A model generated the notes under the pieces. The model was not told where the DNA came from, searched no databases, and worked only from the letters and a program-made list of their open reading frames with translations. Position numbers and translations under genes: made by a program. Shown here in pieces: positions 1 to 5,087 of a stretch of DNA of 5,087 nucleotides. The first letter of the stretch is position 1; each line of letters opens with the position of its first letter. The DNA is from Desulfobacterales bacterium (GTDB lineage: Bacteria > Desulfobacterota > Desulfobulbia > Desulfobulbales > Desulfocapsaceae): NCBI GenBank assembly GCA_013042695.1, contig JABDPQ010000397.1, forward strand, positions 1 through 5,087, written 5' to 3'.

Positions 1-109
1 GATCAGGCGAGATCACCGCATTGACCACCCGATACATATACGACAGGAAGTAGCCTGCGGCAAAAGGAAGAAATACTTGAAAAAGGACCGTAAACGAGTG
101 TTTCTTCAT
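1..109 (-). CDS. MFS-type transporter, N-terminal fragment (cut by left edge)
   Basis: Only the first 36 residues are in the window; the gene continues past base 1. The protein begins MKKHSF, a short positively charged start, and enters one long hydrophobic stretch (about residues 7-28) that reads FLPFAAGYFLSYMYR and then VVNAVISPD. The pattern of a first membrane helix followed by SYxYRxVNAVI and a proline is typical of transmembrane segment 1 and the following loop in major facilitator superfamily permeases, so an inner-membrane secondary transporter is likely; the substrate cannot be told. The ATG overlaps the TGA of the upstream sirtuin gene as ATGA. No strong Shine-Dalgarno is visible (a GGTGGTG stretch lies about 11 bases ahead), which fits initiation by ribosomes finishing the sirtuin. 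The family call rests on one helix, so another polytopic membrane protein is possible. Confidence 0.75.
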   Translation of the reverse strand, partial: MKKHSFTVLFQVFLPFAAGYFLSYMYRVVNAVISPD

Positions 110-891
110 GACAGAGATGACACCACCCTGGTCAGGAGCGGCAACATCTCAACCACATCTCCCTGAAAAAAATAGTCAGTGATTGTGCCCATCCCTGAAA
201 AAGGGTCTCTACCAAGCGTCTGCTCCTGATTAAACTCAAATACCTGTCCGCCGTTTCGTTTTACCGTCATGGGCAGTCCCGCAGCAGGATAGACCTGGGC
301 AGAGGTACCGACGACGAGAAGCAAATCACAATCACTGATAAATTCATCAATCTCGTCAATGGATCTGACGGCCTCACCGAAAAGCACAACATTCGGCTTA
401 AGGGGATAGGCACACTGGCTGCACCGTGCCATATCTTCCAGGCGATAGTGTTCCTCCCTCACGGGTAGAAGCTCACCGCATTGCAGACACTGCAGATGTT
501 GATGATCCCCATGAATTTCGAAGACCACCTGATTGCCGGCCTGCTGATGGAGATTGTCGACGTTTTGAGTAACCACGCCTCGCAAAATTTCTATACGTTC
601 CAGCTCTGCAAGGGCTGCGTGGGCCGGATTTGCGCTTTTTCCCAGCAAGACATTTCCCAGTGCACGATACAGCTGCCAGGCTTTCTGGGGATTTTGGTAA
701 AAAACGTCAAGTGTGGCATATTCATCCGGTGCATAGACTGACCATAAACCGCCAGGGCTTCTGAAATCGGGAATTCCACTGCCAACCGAGATACCGGCCC
801 CGGTCAATGCGGCAGCTTTGCGAGCAGCCTGAAGACTTTTTGCTGCCTGCGACAAAGCCTTGTCGTTTGTCTTGCTGTTGATAACAATCAT
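106..891 (-). CDS. NAD-dependent protein deacylase, Sir2 family (sirtuin)
   Basis: This cytoplasmic enzyme removes acyl groups from protein lysines, using NAD+ and releasing nicotinamide and O-acyl-ADP-ribose. The 261-residue length is normal for a bacterial sirtuin and all core motifs are visible: GAGISVGSGIPDFRS (residues 31-45, NAD binding), TQNVDNLH (108-115), the catalytic histidine H127 in EIHG, a Cys4 zinc site (C135-x2-C138 and C157-x2-C160), PNVVLFGE (166-173), GTSAQVYP (195-202) and the cofactor-contacting NQE (221-223). The pattern resembles the Thermotoga class U type (DVFYQNP, NPAHAALAELE) rather than E. coli CobB: after the GLW motif it lacks the Tyr-x2-Arg pair that marks SIRT5/CobB desuccinylases, so deacetylation is the likelier activity (inference). 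The start is supported by AGGAGC just upstream. The stop overlaps the start of a transporter gene, implying an operon. Confidence 0.97.
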   Translation of the reverse strand: MIVINSKTNDKALSQAAKSLQAARKAAALTGAGISVGSGIPDFRSPGGLWSVYAPDEYATLDVFYQNPQKAWQLYRALGNVLLGKSANPAHAALAELERIEILRGVVTQNVDNLHQQAGNQVVFEIHGDHQHLQCLQCGELLPVREEHYRLEDMARCSQCAYPLKPNVVLFGEAVRSIDEIDEFISDCDLLLVVGTSAQVYPAAGLPMTVKRNGGQVFEFNQEQTLGRDPFSGMGTITDYFFQGDVVEMLPLLTRVVSSLS

Positions 892-895
892 TCAA

Positions 896-901
896 GCTCC
901 T
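896..901 (-). promoter_or_regulatory. Ribosome binding site of the sirtuin gene
   Basis: On the minus strand the sequence AGGAGC lies four bases (TTGA) ahead of the ATG at 891. It is the clearest Shine-Dalgarno in the window and fixes the sirtuin start, whereas the amidohydrolase, kinase and transporter genes have weak or no such signal. Confidence 0.75.
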
Positions 902-951
902 GTCTTCGATCAACTGTTTTAACGATTGAGACTTTTGCAAGTGGCTCGATT

Positions 952-963
952 AATACAGATATT
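952..963 (-). repeat. 12-bp repeat AATATCTGTATT, copy 1 (upstream of sirtuin)
   Basis: Read on the minus strand, in the direction of sirtuin transcription, this is AATATCTGTATT, about 60 bases before the sirtuin ATG. An identical 12-mer occurs at 2105-2116 on the plus strand, pointing toward the histidine kinase gene. The match ends after exactly 12 bases on both sides. It could be a shared regulator site, part of a promoter (the 3' half TGTATT/TATTAA is -10-like), or coincidence in AT-rich spacers. Confidence 0.35.
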
Positions 964-974
964 CCAGGACTTGC

Positions 975-987
975 TTAACCTGGTTAA
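975..987. promoter_or_regulatory. Perfect inverted repeat TTAACC-T-GGTTAA, candidate operator
   Basis: Two 6-bp arms separated by one base form a perfect dyad in the 117-bp gap between the amidohydrolase stop and the sirtuin start, about 85-95 bases ahead of the sirtuin ATG. A 1-nt centre is too tight for an RNA hairpin and there is no T-tract, so a terminator is unlikely. A dimeric repressor or activator site for the sirtuin-transporter operon is the natural reading. A possible minus-strand promoter (GGTTAA, 17 bases, TGTATT) would place the dyad over the -35 region, but that promoter is itself weak. Confidence 0.35.
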
Positions 988-1008
988 AATTGCATTTACA
1001 CGTTGACT

Positions 1009-1890
1009 CTATGGTTTTGCTCCCTTCTTGAGAAGAACAGAAGATTGCTTCAGGCTCAGGCGGCCTCTGGCGTCTGCAAAAAAGACGGCATTCGAACTCA
1101 GGGCCTGCGTCAGGGTATCTTTCAGTTTGCTCAACATTTCTGCATGTGGTTCAAACGTCTTTTCATCCATGAATACTTTTTTGATTTCCAGCGGAATACA
1201 GAGGCTTTGCGGATGGTTGCTGTTGATGAAATGTGCTTGATAGCCGCGCCCCTTAAAAACTTCATCACATGCCGTCCTGTTGTCCATCTGGCTCAAGGAA
1301 ATTGAACGCAATTGCTTGATCAAGTGGAGCACTACTGGCTCACATGCGGTCTGATCGATATAGTGCGTACCGATATTAAATAGTGGCGTATTTCCATTAA
1401 TGCGTGAGTAATTGTAAGAGTGCAGATCATACAGGACGCAGCTTGAAAACTGCTTTTCAAGACTGCTCAGCAGTGCGTGTAATACACGATAATAACTCCT
1501 GTGACGCTCAAGAAGCGTATTGCGCAGCGCCTTTGAAGGGGGTGTTTTCCAAACCTTCAGCCCCCAGGCCTCATCATAGATGCATTCATCCGCTTGACGA
1601 TTCAAATCATAAAGATAACGTGAATCACATACCCGTAATGATATCGAGAAGAGATCTGCAATATCACCTGTATACGGATCCTCTTCATAGGTTCGCTGGT
1701 CTTCGGTGACCAGCATACTGCTCAGCAGGTATGAAGGAACATGATGTCCATCATGGATAGCGGTGAAAACCGCCGGGACATAGTCACCGATCCGCAAGAC
1801 GAATGCCCCTGACTCGATTGTTGCTTTAAAGCACTCACTGCAGGCAAGTTTCTCAATAATAGCCTGCTCTGACAAGATTTGCATTTTCAT
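1009..1890 (-). CDS. N-formylglutamate amidohydrolase-family protein
   Basis: The 293-residue protein matches the N-formylglutamate amidohydrolase (FGase, HutG-like) family, predicted zinc-dependent hydrolases related to M14 carboxypeptidases. Visible motifs in order are HDGHHVP (46-52, equivalent to the usual HSGxxxP), EEDPYTGDIADLF (69-81), SRYLYDLNR (90-98), H130 in a helix with Tyr residues, YDLHS (154-158), and PLEIKKVFMDEKT (233-245), the equivalent of the family's E-x-x-R/K-x-x-(Y/F)-M-D-E segment. H46, E70 or D71, and H157 are candidate metal ligands. No signal peptide or membrane helix is seen, so it is cytoplasmic. HutG cleaves N-formyl-L-glutamate in histidine breakdown, but no hut gene is present here, so the true substrate is open; an N-acylated amino acid or small peptide is plausible. 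An in-frame TAA two codons upstream limits the start to M1 or M3; neither has a good Shine-Dalgarno. The 117-bp gap to the sirtuin leaves co-transcription uncertain. Confidence 0.87.
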   Translation of the reverse strand: MKMQILSEQAIIEKLACSECFKATIESGAFVLRIGDYVPAVFTAIHDGHHVPSYLLSSMLVTEDQRTYEEDPYTGDIADLFSISLRVCDSRYLYDLNRQADECIYDEAWGLKVWKTPPSKALRNTLLERHRSYYRVLHALLSSLEKQFSSCVLYDLHSYNYSRINGNTPLFNIGTHYIDQTACEPVVLHLIKQLRSISLSQMDNRTACDEVFKGRGYQAHFINSNHPQSLCIPLEIKKVFMDEKTFEPHAEMLSKLKDTLTQALSSNAVFFADARGRLSLKQSSVLLKKGAKP

Positions 1891-1932
1891 TGATTATCAG
1901 GGGAACTGGACGTCTTGTCGAAAAGCGAAAAA

Positions 1933-1956
1933 ATTGTAAGTGAATAAATCATTGTA
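1933..1956 (-). promoter_or_regulatory. Candidate -10 boxes for the amidohydrolase gene
   Basis: On the minus strand the hexamer TACAAT, one base from the consensus -10, occurs twice (1956-1951 and 1938-1933), 18 bp apart start to start. From the nearer box the leader would be roughly 35 bases. Neither box has a convincing TTGACA-like partner at 16-18 bases, so a sigma-70 promoter here is a suggestion only. Confidence 0.25.
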
Positions 1957-2031
1957 CCGACCAGGCTTTTAACTAATCGCACTGCTGGATCTCTCCTCCA
2001 CTGGACCGCTATCTTACCTGATCAATGAATG

Positions 2032-2059
2032 GGAAGAAACAATTTCTTCCTGGCAGGAA
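2032..2059. repeat. Two overlapping perfect inverted repeats
   Basis: GGAAGAAA-CAA-TTTCTTCC (2032-2050) is a perfect 8-bp dyad with a 3-bp centre. Its right arm overlaps a second perfect dyad, TTCCTG-G-CAGGAA (2047-2059), which runs into a run of A residues. Since they share bases 2047-2050 they cannot both fold at once. No T-tract follows on either strand, so this does not read as an intrinsic terminator. Overlapping operators, or alternative structures in a leader of one of the divergent genes, are possible. Confidence 0.4.
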
Positions 2060-2104
2060 AAAAAACAAAATGAGCGATAAGGGCCAATTGAATCGGTAAT
2101 AATA

Positions 2105-2116
2105 AATATCTGTATT
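2105..2116 (+). repeat. 12-bp repeat AATATCTGTATT, copy 2 (upstream of histidine kinase)
   Basis: This plus-strand copy of AATATCTGTATT points toward the histidine kinase gene, about 230 bases ahead of its ATG, in the same relative orientation as copy 1 has toward the sirtuin gene. A shorter related core, ACAGATATC, occurs at 2199-2207. Confidence 0.35.
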
Positions 2117-2346
2117 GAAGTTTTGTACAAAGCAATGAGTGCTTATACTTGCAAGAGGTAACGATCAAATACATTGCTCCAGGAAACTTGCAGTACAAAC
2201 AGATATCTTTTGATCTAAAATTTAAATTCACCTGACTCAGCTTTTATATGGTGTCTATTTCTGCTACCATACAAAGAACATCAGCAATGCCCTTCATATA
2301 AACAGCGTGTGATGCACAATACAACGTAGAGCAATTACAGTATCTT

Positions 2347-4629
2347 ATGCCCCAAGAGTCCTCTTCAATAGTGCCGGATGAAGCAACTTTTTTGAAAATC
2401 GTAGCGGATCTTTCAACTCGTCTTTCCACTGTTGATAATCAAGCATTATTATGTCAACGTTTGCACGAGCATACCTTTACACTTGTCGGCAGCGAGACAA
2501 CTGAAATTTATTTCTACAATCCATCTGTTGAACAATTTAGACCACCTTCAATCGAATTTGGGCATAGATGCAAAACTCAGCCGCCTCATGTACCCAAACT
2601 ATTTAGAACCGATGATCCCCATGTCCGTGCCTTAAAAAATAACCCGGTTCCTACCATTGTTGATAACAAGACAGCCTCAGACGCTTTCACCCAAACAGGT
2701 AACAGCGCACATTTACTTGCACCTGTCGTTGCCGGTGATACCTTCACTGCCCTCATCTATTTTGGCAGTAGAGCCCCGTATCACTTCACCAATGATGATC
2801 TTAACGCTATTGCTTCGCTGTCAGCTATCATTGGATCCGGTTTAAAAAACATCGACACAATCAAGTCATTGAAGACTTCCGTATCCGAGCTCGAATATAC
2901 CGAACAGCTTCGATCTGCACTCTATGAAATTAGTGAACAGGCGCACTCCGGTCAGACGATGGACGAGCTCTATTATTCCCTGCACCAGATTGTCGGACTG
3001 CTCATACCGGCAAAAAACTTTTTTATCGCCTTGGCTGAAACAAATAATGATGAGACGATTGTCTCGTTCCCCTACTTTAGCGATGTTTATGATTCTCGAT
3101 TTCAGGGTAAGCGCTTGCATCTTGGCCCCGATGATAAGCGCAGCCTTACCAGCTATCTGATAGAAAGCGGTAAACCACTGCTGACAACACCGGAGAATTT
3201 TGAGCAGATCTGTCAAACCAATGAAATTGCCTATATCGGTACTCAACCAACGTCTTGGCTCGGCGTGCCCTTCTACCTTGAACACATGTCCGGCGCAGTT
3301 GTCGTGCAAAGCTATGATGAGATCATCTATTCTGAAAAAGATAAAAATCTACTCATCTATGTTGCGCGCCATGTAGGAGATGCACTGGCTCGTAAAAAGA
3401 GTATTGATGACTTGAGACAGTCGAAAACCAAGGCAGAAACGGCAGAAAAAAATAAAAGCGCTTTTCTGGCCAACATGAGCCATGAGATCAGAACACCGAT
3501 GAACGGTATCATCGGCATTACCGATCTTCTGTTGGATTCAGAGATAACGGATAAGCAATATACTTACCTGACCATGGTCCGTTCTTCCGCTGACCGCCTG
3601 CTGAACCTTGTCAATGACATTCTCGATTTCTCCAAAATTGAGGCCGGAAAACTCGAACTTCAGATTGAGCCATTCAAACTTCGCGAAACCCTTACCGAGA
3701 CACTCAGTATATTGGAGCTGAATGCCGTTAAAAAAGGGATTTTACTGGATGCTCACATCAACACCGACGTACCGGATCATTTAAATGGCGACCCAAATCG
3801 CCTTTGTCAGGTGTTGCTAAACCTGGTACAAAATGCAATCAAATTTACCGATGATGGGGAAGTTCGAGTGCATATAGAATGCAACAGGCAGCTTCTGTTG
3901 GAACAAGAAGGCCATAGCAGTCTCCATTTCATGGTTTCTGATACCGGAATAGGCATACCCGAAGATCAGCAGGAACACATTTTTGATGCCTTCAAACAGG
4001 CCGACAACATTAAAACCGGAGCCTATGAGGGAACCGGACTTGGGCTTCCGGTGACTGCACAGTTAGTGGAGTTGATGGGGGGGAGAATCTGGCTGGAAAG
4101 CTCACCGCAACGAGGTTCATGTTTTCATTTTACGGCGTATTTCACGATCTTTGACAGTAACGATGCAGAGATTAAAAAACAAACATCTTTGCTCAAAAAG
4201 AGGCCTTCATCCTCGACAACACCTTCATACAATATTCTGCTTGCCGAGGATGATCCGATCAATCAGACACTTGCCATTGCTATTCTTGAGCGAGAAGGCT
4301 GGCAGGTCACGCTCGCTGTCAACGGTCTTGAAGTCCTGGAAAAGCTTAAGAAGAAATCTTATGACCTCGTTTTGATGGATATTCAAATGCCTGAAATGGA
4401 TGGCTTGGAAGCAGCCAGAAATATAAGAGAACAAGAACAAGACAACAATTGGCACCAACCGATAGTGGCCATGACCGCTTACGCATTGAAAGGCGATCGG
4501 CAGAAATGTCTTGATGCCGGCATGGACGGCTATATTTCAAAACCCATCGACACCGATCTTCTGAGAATTGAGGTCGAAACGGTACTCAAACAGCACCAAC
4601 CTCAGCCAGAGAGGTTCCAGCACAACTGA
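2347..4629 (+). CDS. Cytoplasmic hybrid sensor histidine kinase, GAF-GAF-HisKA-HATPase-REC
   Basis: The 760-residue protein autophosphorylates on histidine and passes the phosphoryl group to its own receiver domain. Domains in order: a divergent GAF (about 12-168); a second GAF (about 185-350) with the recurring WLGVPF, GAVVVQSY and YSEKDKNLL signatures; a helical linker; HisKA with the H-box FLANMSHEIRTP (phosphoacceptor H379); HATPase with N-box NLVQNAIKFT (N496), G1 DTGIGIP (532-538), F-box IFDAF (545-549) and G2 GTGLGL (562-567); and a receiver (about 628-747) with acidic E634, D635 and D636, phosphoacceptor D678 in LMDIQMPEMDG, T710 and K732. All catalytic residues are present. There is no membrane helix, so it senses a cytoplasmic signal through the GAF domains. 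No HPt domain follows the receiver, so HPt and output proteins must be encoded elsewhere. The start is the first possible codon after an in-frame TAA at 2299; no Shine-Dalgarno is evident. Confidence 0.97.
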   Translation: MPQESSSIVPDEATFLKIVADLSTRLSTVDNQALLCQRLHEHTFTLVGSETTEIYFYNPSVEQFRPPSIEFGHRCKTQPPHVPKLFRTDDPHVRALKNNPVPTIVDNKTASDAFTQTGNSAHLLAPVVAGDTFTALIYFGSRAPYHFTNDDLNAIASLSAIIGSGLKNIDTIKSLKTSVSELEYTEQLRSALYEISEQAHSGQTMDELYYSLHQIVGLLIPAKNFFIALAETNNDETIVSFPYFSDVYDSRFQGKRLHLGPDDKRSLTSYLIESGKPLLTTPENFEQICQTNEIAYIGTQPTSWLGVPFYLEHMSGAVVVQSYDEIIYSEKDKNLLIYVARHVGDALARKKSIDDLRQSKTKAETAEKNKSAFLANMSHEIRTPMNGIIGITDLLLDSEITDKQYTYLTMVRSSADRLLNLVNDILDFSKIEAGKLELQIEPFKLRETLTETLSILELNAVKKGILLDAHINTDVPDHLNGDPNRLCQVLLNLVQNAIKFTDDGEVRVHIECNRQLLLEQEGHSSLHFMVSDTGIGIPEDQQEHIFDAFKQADNIKTGAYEGTGLGLPVTAQLVELMGGRIWLESSPQRGSCFHFTAYFTIFDSNDAEIKKQTSLLKKRPSSSTTPSYNILLAEDDPINQTLAIAILEREGWQVTLAVNGLEVLEKLKKKSYDLVLMDIQMPEMDGLEAARNIREQEQDNNWHQPIVAMTAYALKGDRQKCLDAGMDGYISKPIDTDLLRIEVETVLKQHQPQPERFQHN

Positions 4630-4653
4630 TTCATGTTCGTCGTTGGGCACATC

Positions 4654-5087
4654 TCATTTTCCAATCCCCCAAACACCGGCAATGGCTGCGGAGCAGAACG
4701 GGCATTTTCCTGCTATGAGTGCATTGTTTTTCACCGAAAAACCGCTCCGTGTAATGATTTGTTTTCGGCAATCGGGGCAGCAGGTATCTTCGCCGCCACC
4801 ACCATGGATGTTACCGACATAGACATAATGCAGGCCTGCCTCCAGACCGATTTGCCAGGCTGACTGCAGGCGCGCTGCTGACGTTGGTGGTCGATCAACC
4901 ATTTTATAGGTGGGTCTGAATCCAGATACGTGCCAGACGATATTTGGGTCAATGCTCACCAAAAAATCGGCAATTGAGCGGATTTCTTCATCAGAATCAT
5001 TCAAGCCGGGAATCAGCAAAGTCGTAACCTCTACCCACACTCCCTGCTGCCAGAAAAATTTGACGTTCTCGAGAACCCGTTCAAGCA
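4654..5087 (-). CDS. amrS: AmmeMemoRadiSam system radical SAM enzyme, C-terminal part (cut by right edge)
   Basis: The last 143 residues of a radical SAM enzyme of the AmmeMemoRadiSam group, whose members are related to pyruvate formate-lyase activating enzymes and are named for co-occurrence with AMMECR1-like and Memo-like proteins. Family signatures are WVEVTTLLIPGLNDSDEE, IVWHVSGFRPTYKMVDRPPT, GLEAGLHYVYVGN and GEDT. A C-terminal Cys4 zinc-ribbon-like tail follows (C103-x2-C106 and C128-x2-C131 counted in the visible part), ending AGVWGIGK. The CxxxCxxC cluster motif that binds the iron-sulfur centre and SAM should lie upstream, outside the window. A GTG at 5040 could be mistaken for the start, but the frame stays open to the edge (LERVLENVKFFWQQG) and matches the family, so the gene is truncated only by the window. 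The substrate of this system is not established as far as I know. It converges on the kinase gene with 24 bp between stop codons. Confidence 0.94.
   Translation of the reverse strand, partial: LERVLENVKFFWQQGVWVEVTTLLIPGLNDSDEEIRSIADFLVSIDPNIVWHVSGFRPTYKMVDRPPTSAARLQSAWQIGLEAGLHYVYVGNIHGGGGEDTCCPDCRKQIITRSGFSVKNNALIAGKCPFCSAAIAGVWGIGK

Larger units (their letters stand above)
1891..2346. other. Divergent intergenic region without a credible gene
   Basis: This 456-bp region separates the divergently transcribed amidohydrolase and histidine kinase genes and must hold both promoters. It is visibly richer in A and T than the flanking genes. Short open frames exist (a 69-codon frame on the minus strand at 2022-2231 is the longest lying wholly inside) but none has a recognisable product or a good ribosome binding site. 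It contains two overlapping inverted repeats (2032-2059), a 12-mer shared with the sirtuin upstream region (2105-2116), a palindromic AGATATCT (2201-2208), and a -10-like TATACT on the plus strand (2144-2149) with no good -35 at proper spacing. An unannotated small RNA cannot be excluded. Confidence 0.6.

Noticed and set aside
1003..1305. 100-codon plus-strand open frame opposite the amidohydrolase gene
   Set aside because: It is antisense to a gene with conserved family motifs in the other frame and shows no recognisable protein features.
2188..2216. TTGCAG at 2188 as the -35 of a kinase promoter
   Set aside because: The hexamer 17 bases downstream (TGATCT) is not -10-like, and the nearest AT-rich alternative needs an overlong spacer.
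2022..2231. 69-codon minus-strand open frame in the intergenic region
   Set aside because: It has no recognisable domain, no convincing ribosome binding site, and a composition that follows the AT-rich DNA rather than a protein-like pattern.
2866..3309. 147-codon minus-strand open frame inside the kinase gene
   Set aside because: It lies wholly opposite the second GAF domain of an intact, clearly conserved kinase and has no recognisable product.
4598..4616. Hairpin AACCTC-7 nt-GAGGTT at the end of the kinase gene as a terminator
   Set aside because: The stem is only six base pairs, lies inside the coding sequence, and no T-tract follows on either strand.
4731..5040. GTG at 5040 as the start of a complete 128-residue protein
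   Set aside because: The frame stays open to the window edge and the upstream residues match the radical SAM family, so the gene is a longer one cut by the edge.

Overview
The window carries five protein-coding genes, three complete and two cut by the window edges. They suggest a Gram-negative bacterium of moderate GC content. A thermotogal-type (class U-like) sirtuin, a soluble GAF-GAF hybrid histidine kinase and an AmmeMemoRadiSam radical SAM enzyme together would suit an anaerobic or facultative lineage such as Desulfobacterota. That placement is inference, since the window holds no rRNA or other phylogenetic marker.

Left part (1-1890, all minus strand): reading in the direction of transcription, the order is an N-formylglutamate amidohydrolase-family protein (1009-1890), a 117-bp gap, an NAD-dependent protein deacylase of the sirtuin family (106-891), and the first 36 residues of an MFS-type membrane transporter (1-109). 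The transporter start overlaps the sirtuin stop in an ATGA arrangement, so these two are almost certainly co-transcribed and translationally coupled. The gap ahead of the sirtuin holds a good ribosome binding site, a perfect TTAACC-T-GGTTAA inverted repeat, and a 12-mer that recurs upstream of the histidine kinase.

Middle (1891-2346): a 456-bp divergent intergenic region with no credible gene. It contains two overlapping inverted repeats, two TACAAT boxes facing the amidohydrolase gene, and the second copy of the 12-mer facing the kinase gene.

Right part: a 760-residue cytoplasmic hybrid sensor kinase (2347-4629, plus strand; GAF-GAF-HisKA-HATPase-REC) with every catalytic motif intact but no HPt domain and no transmembrane segment. 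It converges, 24 bp apart, on the C-terminal part of the AmmeMemoRadiSam radical SAM enzyme (4654-5087, minus strand), which runs off the right edge.

No rRNA, tRNA, CRISPR array, insertion sequence or prophage element was found. Most of the window is ordinary chromosomal gene content. The points most worth a second look are the orphan amidohydrolase, the sirtuin-transporter coupling, and the symmetric and repeated elements in the two intergenic regions.
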